A stretch of 64,000 nucleotides of DNA from Roseibium sediminicola (GTDB taxonomy: Bacteria; Pseudomonadota; Alphaproteobacteria; Rhizobiales; Stappiaceae): the NCBI RefSeq assembly GCF_023156505.1, contig NZ_JALNMJ010000014.1, positions 99,268 through 163,267 on the forward strand. Direction: 5' to 3'. Of the stretch, positions 56,756 through 64,000 are shown piece by piece. The translations under genes and the position numbers were made by a program. The first letter of the stretch is position 1, and each line of letters starts with the position of its first letter. The notes beneath the pieces are model-generated. The model saw only the letters and a program-made list of their open reading frames with translations, made no database searches and had not been told where the DNA came from.

Positions 56756-57641
56756 ACAGCGCCTGCTCGATAATGGGCGGCTTCCCGCCTCCACCGAAAT
56801 GTCGCCGAAACAGGTGGTCGAAAAGACCGAACTGCTTCAGCACATTCCGGCAGGTGCACAGGTCTATGTCACCGATCTGGGCAACTGTTCCGAAGACATG
56901 ATCGTCGAGGCGGCCCGTCTTCTGCGCGACAACAAGCTGACCGCCGTGCCCCACATGGCGGCCCGCCGTTATCCGTCCATGGCCGCGTTCGAGCGCCGCA
57001 TCACCCGCCTGACCCAGGAAGCCGGTGTCACCGAGGTCCTGACCATTGCCGGCGAAGCCGACAAGTCCGGTCCGCTCACCTCTTCCGTCGCGCTTCTGGA
57101 AACGGGCCTCTTCGACAAGCTCGGCATCAAGAAGATCGCCGTCGCCGGCCACCCGGAAGGCGCGCCCGACATCAAGCCGGACGTCATCAAGTCCTTCCTG
57201 ATGCGCAAGCATGAACTGGCGGCCGAAAGCGATGCCGAATTCCGGATCGTCACCCAGTTCGGCTTCGACCCGCACCGGGTCAGCCTGTGGCTGGACGAGT
57301 TGCGTGAGTGGGGCAACCAGTTCCCGGTCCATGTCGGCGTTGCCGGCCCGGCCAAGATGACCACTCTTTTGAAATTCGCCGCCTTTGCCGGCGTCGAGAA
57401 CTCACTTAACTTCCTGAAAAAGCGCGGCGGCGCCGTTGTTTCCATGCTGGCGGGCTACGATCCCGACACCATGGTCGAGCCGCTGGAAAACCGCGTTGTC
57501 AGCCAGCCCGGCACCCAGCTTGCCCAGATCCACGTCTATCCCTTCGGTGGCATCGAAAAGACCGCCAACTGGCTGCATGGCCGTGGGAGCTGGTCCTTTC
57601 AAACCTCCACTTCAACCCTGACAGCCAACGAGAGCGCATAA
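56748..57641 (+). CDS. Methylenetetrahydrofolate reductase-like protein (MetF family)
   Basis: A 297-aa flavin-dependent TIM-barrel. The MTHFR pattern is visible: VTDLGNCSEDMIVEAARLLRDNKLTAVPHMAARR, TIAGEADKSG, and RIVTQFGFDPHRVSLWLDELREWG. It is proposed to oxidise methyl-THF to methylene-THF in this module (reverse of the biosynthetic direction). The start at 56748 overlaps the previous gene, with GGAGGA upstream. The next gene begins directly after its stop codon. Confidence 0.88.
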   Translation: MTEQRLLDNGRLPASTEMSPKQVVEKTELLQHIPAGAQVYVTDLGNCSEDMIVEAARLLRDNKLTAVPHMAARRYPSMAAFERRITRLTQEAGVTEVLTIAGEADKSGPLTSSVALLETGLFDKLGIKKIAVAGHPEGAPDIKPDVIKSFLMRKHELAAESDAEFRIVTQFGFDPHRVSLWLDELREWGNQFPVHVGVAGPAKMTTLLKFAAFAGVENSLNFLKKRGGAVVSMLAGYDPDTMVEPLENRVVSQPGTQLAQIHVYPFGGIEKTANWLHGRGSWSFQTSTSTLTANESA

Positions 57642-58595
57642 ATGACCCGCACCGTCGTCGCCTCCGCCACCAAGGAAATCATCATCGGCTTCGACCAGCC
57701 GTTCTGCGTCATCGGCGAGCGGATCAACCCGACCGGCCGCAAGAAGCTGGCGGCCGAAATGGCCGAGGGCAACTTCGAGACCGTCAAGGCCGACGCCCTC
57801 GCCCAGGTCGCGGCAGGCGCCACCATGCTGGACGTCAATGCCGGTGTGACCGCCGTCAACCCGAACGAAACCGAGCCGCCGCTGCTGGTGAAAACTCTCG
57901 AGATTGTTCAAGAGCTTGTCGACGTTCCCTTGTCCATCGATTCATCCGTGACCGCTGCCATCCAGGCTGGTCTGGAAGTCGCCAAGGGCCGTCCGCTGGT
58001 CAATTCGGTGACCGGTGAAGAGGAAAAGCTGGAAGCCATCCTGCCGCTCATCAAGAAATACAATGTGCCGGTGGTGGCCATTTCCAACGACGAGACCGGC
58101 ATTTCCGAGGATCCGGATGTGCGCTTCGCGGTCGCCAAGAAGATCGTCGAGCGCGCCGCCGATTACGGCATTCCGGCTCATGACATCGTCGTCGACCCGC
58201 TGGTGATGCCGATCGGCGCCATGGGCACGGCCGGCCAGCAGGTATTCCGCCTTCTGCGCCGCCTGCGCGAGGAACTGAAGGTCAACACGACCTGCGGCCT
58301 GTCCAACATCTCCTTCGGTCTGCCGCACCGCCACGGCATCAATGCCGGCTTCATTCCGATGGTGATCGGCGCCGGCATGACCTCTGCGATCATGAACCCG
58401 TGCCGGCCGCAGGAAATGGAAGCCGTGCGCGCCGCCAACGTCCTGAACGGTGCCGATCCGAACTGTCAGGAGTGGATCATGACCTACCGCGACCACCAGC
58501 CGGCAGCAGCGGGCGCAGTCGCGGCACCGGCCGAGGGTGGAGCGTCCGCGGGTGGCCGCCGCCGCGGCGGCCGTGCCGCACGTCGCGCAGTCTGA
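57642..58595 (+). CDS. Methyltetrahydrofolate:corrinoid methyltransferase
   Basis: A 317-aa pterin-binding barrel of the MeTr/AcsE/MtgA type: FCVIGERINPTGRKKLAAEM (substrate-binding), GATMLDVNAGVTAVNPNE, PLSIDSSVTAAIQAGL, and NTTCGLSNISFGLPHRHGINAG. It transfers methyl groups between the corrinoid protein and THF. The start codon follows the MetF-like stop with no gap. The last about 30 residues are an unusual Ala/Gly then Arg-rich tail (GGRRRGGRAARRAV). Confidence 0.92.
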   Translation: MTRTVVASATKEIIIGFDQPFCVIGERINPTGRKKLAAEMAEGNFETVKADALAQVAAGATMLDVNAGVTAVNPNETEPPLLVKTLEIVQELVDVPLSIDSSVTAAIQAGLEVAKGRPLVNSVTGEEEKLEAILPLIKKYNVPVVAISNDETGISEDPDVRFAVAKKIVERAADYGIPAHDIVVDPLVMPIGAMGTAGQQVFRLLRRLREELKVNTTCGLSNISFGLPHRHGINAGFIPMVIGAGMTSAIMNPCRPQEMEAVRAANVLNGADPNCQEWIMTYRDHQPAAAGAVAAPAEGGASAGGRRRGGRAARRAV

Positions 58596-58682
58596 GGACC
58601 ATAACTTAGCAGTTTGCGGTTCTCTCCCCTCCGCAAACGGGGTGGCCTTCCACCATATCCAGGATGGGACCCCCACCCCAAT

Positions 58683-58828
58683 CCCCTCCCCGAAAAGGGG
58701 GAGGGGTTTTCTGCGTTGAGAGGCTCACTTTCAATCGCGGGAACAGAGTTTGGTCCATGTTCGACAGTGGACCCACAAGCAGTGCATAGTCCCCCTCCCC
58801 CTGGTGGGGAGGGATCAGGGGTGGGGGT
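58683..58828. repeat. G/C-rich intergenic inverted repeat with two hairpins
   Basis: Two strong hairpins: cccctcccc (58683-58691) / ggggagggg (58698-58706) followed by tttt, and ccctcccc (58793-58800) / ggggaggg (58806-58813). They form the ends of a larger imperfect inverted repeat of the ccccaccccaatcccctcccc type, a common alphaproteobacterial intergenic element. The first hairpin could terminate or stabilise the mRNA from the methyltransferase gene; the element sits between this gene and the RACo-like gene. Confidence 0.7.
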
Positions 58829-58885
58829 GATCTTGCCGAAACTCCGAAATGGAAAATCTCGTTAGGTTCAAGAGCCGCAGTCCAC

Positions 58886-60919
58886 ATGACCGAGCCAGTC
58901 AAACACGCCAAAGTCGTTTTCCAGCCGAGCGGACGCCGGGGGCATTTTCCGGTGGGAACGCCGCTGCTCGATGCCGCCCGTTCCCTCGGGGTCTATGTGG
59001 AATCGGTCTGCGGCGGGCGCGGCATTTGCGGGCGCTGCCAGATTTCCGTGTCCGAAGGCACTTTCGCCAAGGAAAACCTGACCTCCGCGGCTGAGAACCT
59101 TGAAGGCGCGACCGAGGCGGAAAACCGCTATGCCAGCCTGCGCAACCTGCCCGCCGACCGGCGCCTGTCCTGCCAGGCCAAGATCCTCGGCGATCTCGTG
59201 GTCGACGTGCCGACCGACGCACAGACCAACCGCCAGGTGGTGCGCAAGCGCGCCGAGGCGCGCCAGATCGACGCCGACAGCGCCGTCTCTCTGGTGACCA
59301 TCTCCCTTCCCGAACCGGACATGGAAACTCCGCGCGGCGACATCGACCGACTGCGCGAAGCCCTGATCGAAAAGACCAGGCTCGCCGATCTGACCTTCGA
59401 TCCGATCCTGTTGCCCAAGGTTCAGGCCATCCTGCGCAAGGGCAACTGGCAGGTCACGGCCGCGATCCACCAGGACCGGTCCGTCCTGCCCACGCTGGTG
59501 GCGTTGTGGCCGGGCGAAAAACAGGCTGTCTATGGTCTTGCCGTCGATATCGGCTCCACGACGATTGCCGCGCATCTCTGCAATCTTCAGAACGGCCGCA
59601 CCGTATCCTCTGCCGGCACCTCCAATCCGCAGATCCGTTTCGGCGAAGACCTGATGTCGCGGGTCTCCTATGTGCAGATGAACCCGTCGAAACTGCCGGA
59701 CCTGACCAGGGCCGTGCGCGAGGCGATCAACGCGCTTGTCGACAAGCTGGTCGGCGATGTCGGCGCGGAGCGCTCCGACGTGCTCGACGCCACCTTTGTC
59801 GGCAACCCGGTGATGCATCACCTGTTCCTCGGCATCGACCCGGTGGAACTGGGCGGCGCGCCTTTCGCCCTCGCAGCCTCCGACGCCATGGTGCTGAACG
59901 CCCGCGATCTCGACCTGGAACTCAATCCCGGCGCCCGGGTCTACATGCTGCCCTGCATAGCCGGCCATGTCGGCGCAGATGCGGCGGCGGCAACACTGGC
60001 CGAAGGCCCCTACAAGCTCGACGAGATCACGCTCCTGGTCGACGTCGGCACCAATGCTGAAATCGTGCTCGGCAACAAGGACCGGCTTCTGGCCGCTTCC
60101 TCGCCCACCGGCCCTGCCTTCGAGGGCGCGGAGATTTCCTCAGGTCAGCGCGCGGCACCCGGTGCCATCGAGCGCATCCGCATCGACAAGGAAACGCTCG
60201 AGCCGCGTTTCAAGGTGATCGGTGTCGACGAGTGGTCGAATGAAGAAGGCTTTGCCGAAAAGGTCGACAGTGTCGGTGTCACCGGCATCTGCGGCTCCGG
60301 CATCATTGAGGCCGTTGCCGAAATGTATCTCGCCGGCCTGATCACCGAGGATGGCGTCATCGACGGGTCGATGGCCGCGCGCACCAGCCGCGTCCAGGCC
60401 AGGGGCCGCACCTTCTCCTATCGGATCGCGGACGAAGACGTCGAAATCTCGATCCTGCAGACGGATATCCGCGCCATCCAGCTGGCCAAGGGCGCGCTCT
60501 ACGCCGGGGTTAAACTCTTGCAGGACAAGCTCGGCACCTACAAGCTCGACCGGATCCGCCTTGCCGGCGCTTTCGGCAGCTATATCGATCCCCAATACGC
60601 AATGGTGCTTGGCCTGATCCCGGACTGTCCGCTGGACGGCGTCTCCGGTGTCGGCAACGCCGCCGGCACAGGCGCCCGCATGGCGCTGCTCAACCGCGGA
60701 CACCGCCGCGAGATCGAGCAGACCGTGCGTGACATCGAGAAGATCGAAACGGCGCTGGAACCGAAGTTCCAGGAGCATTTCGTCAACGCCATGGCCCTGC
60801 CCAACAAGGTCGACCCGTTCCCGCACCTGCGCGCCGCGGTCGAGCTGCCTGCCAAAAAGACCGTTGACGAGGGTGAAGGCGCGGGAGGCGAGCGCCGGCG
60901 CAGACGGCGGCGCGGCTGA
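58886..60919 (+). CDS. RACo-like corrinoid activator ([2Fe-2S] plus ASKHA ATPase, DUF4445)
   Basis: A 677-aa reductive activator of corrinoid proteins. An N-terminal plant-type [2Fe-2S] domain has C42, C48, C51 and C96 (VCGGRGICGRCQ and LSCQAK). The rest is a linker and an ASKHA ATPase domain: YGLAVDIGSTTIAAHLCN, DATFVGNPVMHHLFLGIDPVELG, LLVDVGTNAEIVLGN, SPTGPAFEGAEISSG and GICGSGIIEAVAEMYLAGL. It would restore Co(II) to Co(I) in the carrier using ATP. The C-terminus is Arg-rich (GGERRRRRRRG), echoing the tail of the methyltransferase upstream. No strong Shine-Dalgarno precedes the ATG. Confidence 0.92.
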   Translation: MTEPVKHAKVVFQPSGRRGHFPVGTPLLDAARSLGVYVESVCGGRGICGRCQISVSEGTFAKENLTSAAENLEGATEAENRYASLRNLPADRRLSCQAKILGDLVVDVPTDAQTNRQVVRKRAEARQIDADSAVSLVTISLPEPDMETPRGDIDRLREALIEKTRLADLTFDPILLPKVQAILRKGNWQVTAAIHQDRSVLPTLVALWPGEKQAVYGLAVDIGSTTIAAHLCNLQNGRTVSSAGTSNPQIRFGEDLMSRVSYVQMNPSKLPDLTRAVREAINALVDKLVGDVGAERSDVLDATFVGNPVMHHLFLGIDPVELGGAPFALAASDAMVLNARDLDLELNPGARVYMLPCIAGHVGADAAAATLAEGPYKLDEITLLVDVGTNAEIVLGNKDRLLAASSPTGPAFEGAEISSGQRAAPGAIERIRIDKETLEPRFKVIGVDEWSNEEGFAEKVDSVGVTGICGSGIIEAVAEMYLAGLITEDGVIDGSMAARTSRVQARGRTFSYRIADEDVEISILQTDIRAIQLAKGALYAGVKLLQDKLGTYKLDRIRLAGAFGSYIDPQYAMVLGLIPDCPLDGVSGVGNAAGTGARMALLNRGHRREIEQTVRDIEKIETALEPKFQEHFVNAMALPNKVDPFPHLRAAVELPAKKTVDEGEGAGGERRRRRRRG

Positions 60920-60941
60920 CGCGGCCTGCGGGCTCAGACGG

Positions 60942-61769
60942 TCAAGGGTCCCAGAAATACTGTTCCCTGAGCCGCCGCCAGATCTTCTCGCCGACCAGGC
61001 AGTCATAGGGTTTGTCGAAGGTGATCTGCGCCTTGATCACCCTTGCAGGCTCGGGCGGCATCCGGCCGCCGATCTCCAGGATCAACTTGCGCCGGACCGC
61101 GTCCGGAAACTGCGCCCATTCGACCACCGGGATCACGAAACTGGTCGGCCCGCCGATCACGCAGCGCCGGTAATATTCGTCAAGGTCCGGAATATTGAAC
61201 TGGAAGCCGATGCCGCCCTTGGTCATCAGCGGCAGGCCGTTGATGATGAAACCGCTCTCGACAGCCGCGTCGCGGGCAAGCGTCACGGGAGCCCCCTGGT
61301 TGTTGGGTCCGTCCCCGGAGATGTCGATGACCATCCGGTCGGCATCGTAGGGCACGTCGGCGAGCAGCGCCGAGGCATGGCGAATGGCGCCTGAGATGGA
61401 TGTGCGCCGCTGGCCGAATGTTTGGTCGCTCAAGACCTTGTCGGCGAACTCCCGGGCGTCTTCTCCGGTCTCTATGATGGACCAGGGCACGATTTCACGG
61501 GCGTGGCTTTCATTGGCCCATTCGAACATCATCAGCCCGATCCGCCCGTGAAGACCGAGTTCGATCGCCCGGGCGACCTCGGGGCTTGCGATGGCTGCGG
61601 CATAGCCCTGACGCTGGATCTGGAGTTCTTCGGGAGACATGGACCGGGAGACATCAACGGCAAGCACAAGGGCAACGTCCACCTGTTCCTGCGCTGCGGC
61701 GGGCAAGACGGGCGCCAGTAGCAGAGAGACTGCGCCGACAAGAAACCGGAACCTCGGTGGCCTCCACAT
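60942..61769 (-). CDS. DUF1194 von Willebrand factor A-like exported protein
   Basis: A 275-aa protein with a signal peptide (about residues 1-26, ending LPAAAQEQ). The vWA-like domain shows the MIDAS motif LVLAVDVSRSMS (DxSxS) and VIDISGDGPNNQG, the DUF1194 type. Probably periplasmic or outer-surface; its partner is unknown. It converges with the RACo-like gene. Confidence 0.8.
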   Translation of the reverse strand: MWRPPRFRFLVGAVSLLLAPVLPAAAQEQVDVALVLAVDVSRSMSPEELQIQRQGYAAAIASPEVARAIELGLHGRIGLMMFEWANESHAREIVPWSIIETGEDAREFADKVLSDQTFGQRRTSISGAIRHASALLADVPYDADRMVIDISGDGPNNQGAPVTLARDAAVESGFIINGLPLMTKGGIGFQFNIPDLDEYYRRCVIGGPTSFVIPVVEWAQFPDAVRRKLILEIGGRMPPEPARVIKAQITFDKPYDCLVGEKIWRRLREQYFWDP

Positions 61770-61930
61770 GGGTCAAGGATAGCTCAAATGCGGAGATCCG
61801 CCAGCAGCGAGAGAATTTGGCCCGATAAACGATCTGTGATCGATTGGCACTCCCGGTGCGCTCCCCCTTTCGCGCCCCTGCCCGGTTCCGCTATAAAGAC
61901 CTTAAAATGTGAGACGCTAGGGAGTTCTTC

Positions 61931-62752
61931 ATGTCAGACACCGCGGCCAACGACCAGATCGAAAAACCGATGCTGGCGACGCTTCTGCACCAAGGCGTCT
62001 ACCGGATCGTGATGCAACGTCCGGAACGCATGAACGCGCTGTCGACGGAGATGATGACGGCCTTGTCCGCGGAACTGCAAAAGGCCGCCGACGACCCGGC
62101 GGTGCGGGTGGTGCTTCTCGGTGCCGAAGGCAAGGTATTTTGTGCCGGCCACGACCTGAAGGAGCTGACCGCGGCGCGGGGCGAAGCCGATGGCGGCAAG
62201 GCCACTTATGAGCGGATCATGCGGCAATGTTCCGATCTGATGCAGCAGGTCGTGCGCCTGCCCAAGCCGGTGATCGCCGTGGTGACGGGAGTTGCCACCG
62301 CCGCCGGCTGCCAGCTGGTCGCCTCCTGCGACCTGGCGATCGCCACCGACACGGCGACCTTCTGCACGCCGGGCGTCAATATCGGCCTGTTCTGTTCCAC
62401 GCCGATGGTGGCCCTGTCCAGAAACGTCGCCCGGAAGCAGGCGATGGAAATGCTGCTGACCGGCGAAAGCATTGACGCCTCTACCGCCAAGGAATTCGGC
62501 CTGATCAACCGGATCGTGCCGGGCGATTATCTGGAACAGGTCGTCCAGAAATACGCCGAGGTGATCGCCTCCAAATCCTCCAAGACGCTGAAGATCGGCA
62601 AGGAAGCCTTTTACCGCCAGCTGGAAATGCCGCTGTCGGAAGCCTATGACTTCGCCGCCGCGACCATGGTGGAAAACATGATGGCCCGCGACGCGGAAGA
62701 AGGCATTTCCGCCTTTCTGCAGAAGCGCAAGCCGGACTGGACCGACAGCTGA
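61931..62752 (+). CDS. Enoyl-CoA hydratase/isomerase-fold protein without catalytic glutamates
   Basis: A 273-aa crotonase-fold protein: RIVMQRPERMNALSTEMM, VFCAGHDLKELTAARGE (oxyanion hole), and AAGCQLVASCDLAIATDTATFCTPGVNIGLFCSTP. Two positions usually held by catalytic Glu are occupied by Gln (GCQLVAS) and Gly (PGVNIG). That resembles ECHDC3-like proteins and suggests it is not an ordinary hydratase. The ATG is preceded by AGGGAG. It is the first gene in a short plus-strand set. Confidence 0.82.
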   Translation: MSDTAANDQIEKPMLATLLHQGVYRIVMQRPERMNALSTEMMTALSAELQKAADDPAVRVVLLGAEGKVFCAGHDLKELTAARGEADGGKATYERIMRQCSDLMQQVVRLPKPVIAVVTGVATAAGCQLVASCDLAIATDTATFCTPGVNIGLFCSTPMVALSRNVARKQAMEMLLTGESIDASTAKEFGLINRIVPGDYLEQVVQKYAEVIASKSSKTLKIGKEAFYRQLEMPLSEAYDFAAATMVENMMARDAEEGISAFLQKRKPDWTDS

Positions 62753-62754
62753 TT

Positions 62755-63042
62755 TTGTCGGTCCGTCTGGTGGGAAGGTCGCTTGAACTCTGCCCGGTCT
62801 GCGGCTTGGCCGGTACCGAAGCCTTTGACGAGACCGGAGCCGAGACTTTCGCTATCTGCAATTGCAGTGGTTGCGAAAGCGGTTATGAATATCAATCGAA
62901 CACAACTGAAAACCGGTTTTTCCAGCTGCGCCGAAAATGGCTAGTTGAACGAAACGGCAATTGGTTTCAGTTGAAAGCCAGACCGAAAGACTGGAACGCG
63001 CTCAGGCAATTGCAAAATGCCGGGCTGGAGATCCCGGAATAG
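62755..63042 (+). CDS. Small CPVCG zinc-ribbon-like protein
   Basis: A 95-aa protein with LCPVCGLAGTEAFDETG and ICNCSGCESGYEYQ, probably a four-Cys zinc-binding knuckle. The end WLVERNGNWFQLKARPKDWNALRQLQN matches the known CPVCG-CxxCGxxFGY-...-PKDWNPxEQLKN type of small proteins. The function of these is unknown. The start is TTG at 62755, two bases past the hydratase-like stop, with no clear Shine-Dalgarno; translational coupling is possible. Confidence 0.68.
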   Translation: MSVRLVGRSLELCPVCGLAGTEAFDETGAETFAICNCSGCESGYEYQSNTTENRFFQLRRKWLVERNGNWFQLKARPKDWNALRQLQNAGLEIPE

Positions 63043-63051
63043 GTATTTTTG

Positions 63052-63495
63052 ATGGCACAAGCTGGCTATTCCGGCCGTCCCCTGTCGGCAAAACTGGGCC
63101 TGAAACCCGGCATGACCTGCTGGCGGCACAACATGCCGGAAGCGATCGCCGAGTTGCTCGACGCGCAGGCGCCCACGGCAACACTCATGCCATCGGCCGC
63201 GCCCGGTCTCGACTGCGCGCACGTCTTTGTCACGGAACGCGACGACCTTGCCGTTCAACTGTCCGGCTTGCGTGACTTGCTGGCTCCGGATGGCATGATC
63301 TGGGTGTCCTGGCCGAAAAAAGCCAGCAAGGTGCCGACAACCGTCACCGAGGACATCGTGCGCGAAATCTGCCTGCCGATGGGCCTTGTCGACATCAAGG
63401 TCTGCGCCGTCGACACAGTCTGGTCCGGCTTGAAGCTGGTGATCCGCAAGGAGCTTCGCAAAGAGCAGGCAGACAAGCTGGCGGCCGCGCACTAA
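63052..63495 (+). CDS. DUF3052-like protein
   Basis: A 147-aa protein with GYSGRPLSAKLGLKPGM, CAHVFVTERDDL, LAPDGMIWVSWPKKASKVPT and VTEDIVREICLPMGLVDIKVCAVD, the DUF3052 pattern. Its function is unknown. The ATG at 63052 follows the CPVCG gene by 9 bp. Confidence 0.8.
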   Translation: MAQAGYSGRPLSAKLGLKPGMTCWRHNMPEAIAELLDAQAPTATLMPSAAPGLDCAHVFVTERDDLAVQLSGLRDLLAPDGMIWVSWPKKASKVPTTVTEDIVREICLPMGLVDIKVCAVDTVWSGLKLVIRKELRKEQADKLAAAH

Positions 63496-63510
63496 GAGCC
63501 ATTCCCCAGA

Positions 63511-63642
63511 TTGTCATCCCGGCCGCAGCGAAGCGAAGAGCCGGGACCCATATGTGGACGGCCCCGTGGTTGCAAGGTTAGATTTTGTGATGTTTCGGAC
63601 GCGGTCATATGTACGGCCTTTTTTTGCGGGTCTTATGACCGC
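63511..63642. repeat. Intergenic repeat with hairpins, in the gap 63496-63831
   Basis: The 336-bp gap before the transposase fragment holds attgtcatcccggccgcagc at 63511, part of a common alphaproteobacterial intergenic repeat with arms tcccggc (63518-63524) / gccggga (63541-63547). A second hairpin has 9-bp arms gcggtcata (63601-63609) / tatgaccgc (63634-63642). No gene is supported in the gap; it may include the end of the IS110 element. Confidence 0.5.
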
Positions 63643-63831
63643 TGGCCAAGATGGGTTCCGCGACGGACGGGTTCCAAACAGTATTGCGATGTCGGCGCTT
63701 GCGCCGCCACTGGGTCCCACGGAGTTTCCCGTCCACTTCGGCTCGACCGAACACACCTCTTCCATCTTCCCTTGCAAGTTCCTGTCTCGCGTCGCTCCGG
63801 TCAGGCGTTGACGCGGGTCCTTTGTCTGCCC

Positions 63832-64000
63832 TCAGGCGTGTTCCGGTTTAGACTTTGGTGACAGCGGGCGGTAAGTCTCGCCGCTGACCATCAGTTTCCA
63901 GGCGATGCGGGCTAGTTTGTTGGCCAGCGCCACGGCTGCCAGCTTGTGCGGCTTGTGAAGGCACAGCTTGGCCAGCCAGGGCCAAGGCGTTTTGAGCCGG
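63832..64000 (-). CDS. IS110-family transposase, C-terminal end at window edge
   Basis: Translation of the minus strand from the window edge ends with LAAVALANKLARIAWKLM then VSGETYRPLSPKSKPEHA and a TGA. The KVAxVALANKxARIxWALL...YR type C-terminus is diagnostic of IS110/IS1111 transposases (Transposase_20). Only the last 55 or so residues are in the window; the rest lies beyond position 64000, so intactness cannot be judged. Confidence 0.8.
   Translation of the reverse strand, partial: RLKTPWPWLAKLCLHKPHKLAAVALANKLARIAWKLMVSGETYRPLSPKSKPEHA

Noticed and set aside
1..64000. CRISPR array or prophage
   Set aside because: No regularly spaced short repeats and no capsid, terminase or tail genes were found.

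Overview
The window is a stretch of chromosome from a GC-rich alphaproteobacterium. Gene content fits a marine Stappiaceae-type organism (Roseibium/Labrenzia-like): a TTG-started kbl with tdh, rpiA-DUF2059-gor, class II DAHP synthase, NadV with a NadM-Nudix fusion, and an Fhs/corrinoid one-carbon module. The taxon is inferred from gene content, not tested. There is no phage, plasmid or CRISPR signature; most genes are ordinary housekeeping, with several accessory patches.

Layout. 1-9.2 kb: glutamyl-tRNA synthetase (cut by the left edge), MFS transporter, NAD synthase, Tat-exported amidohydrolase, DUF333 protein, receiver protein and class II DAHP synthase, all on the minus strand. 9.4-14.6 kb: RTX lipase-like protein, VIT1 transporter, GNAT, GGCT-like protein and class V aminotransferase. 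14.7-23.6 kb: two tandem CHASE4-like GGDEF proteins, gor/DUF2059/rpiA, a soluble MCP with a PilZ domain, and gph. 23.6-29 kb: DUF4139 protein, tRNA-Val(CAC) and a large P460-like/hexaheme cytochrome. 29.3-35.7 kb: a surface-glycan patch (TPR-glycosyltransferase-like protein facing a methyltransferase / CMP-sugar synthetase / Gmd-like dehydratase / NeuB-TIM fusion operon). 36-43 kb: ferredoxin-NADP reductase, two regulators, TauE/SafE permease, periplasmic binding protein and YcaQ-like glycosylase. 43-46.5 kb: nicotinamide salvage (NadV, NadM-Nudix) behind two matching palindromes. 47-50 kb: tdh-kbl and an XRE-cupin regulator. 50.3-52 kb: an alpha/beta-hydrolase-caspase-like fusion. 52.7-61 kb: fhs and a corrinoid methyl-transfer module (corrinoid protein, DUF1638, PF13769-like small protein, MetF-like reductase, methyl-THF:corrinoid methyltransferase, RACo-like activator). 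The right end holds an enoyl-CoA hydratase-fold protein, two small genes and the 3' end of an IS110-family transposase.

How the genes work together. The corrinoid module should move methyl groups between a corrinoid protein and tetrahydrofolate, reactivate oxidised cobalamin (RACo-like ASKHA protein) and oxidise methyl-THF toward formate (MetF-like reductase, Fhs in reverse). The substrate-specific MttB-type methyltransferase is not in the window. NadV and NadM-Nudix form a two-step nicotinamide-to-NAD route with a shared operator region.

Most notable. (1) Two copies of one MITE-like family (about 270-300 bp, about 33-bp terminal inverted repeats, TA flanks) at 40.5 and 55.4 kb; one sits in a stop codon and regenerates it, the other splits the corrinoid operon. 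(2) A 585-aa hydrolase-caspase fusion. (3) A 607-aa NeuB-like synthase fused to a sugar-isomerase-like TIM barrel, with changes in its conserved motifs. (4) A 995-aa P460-like/hexaheme cytochrome.
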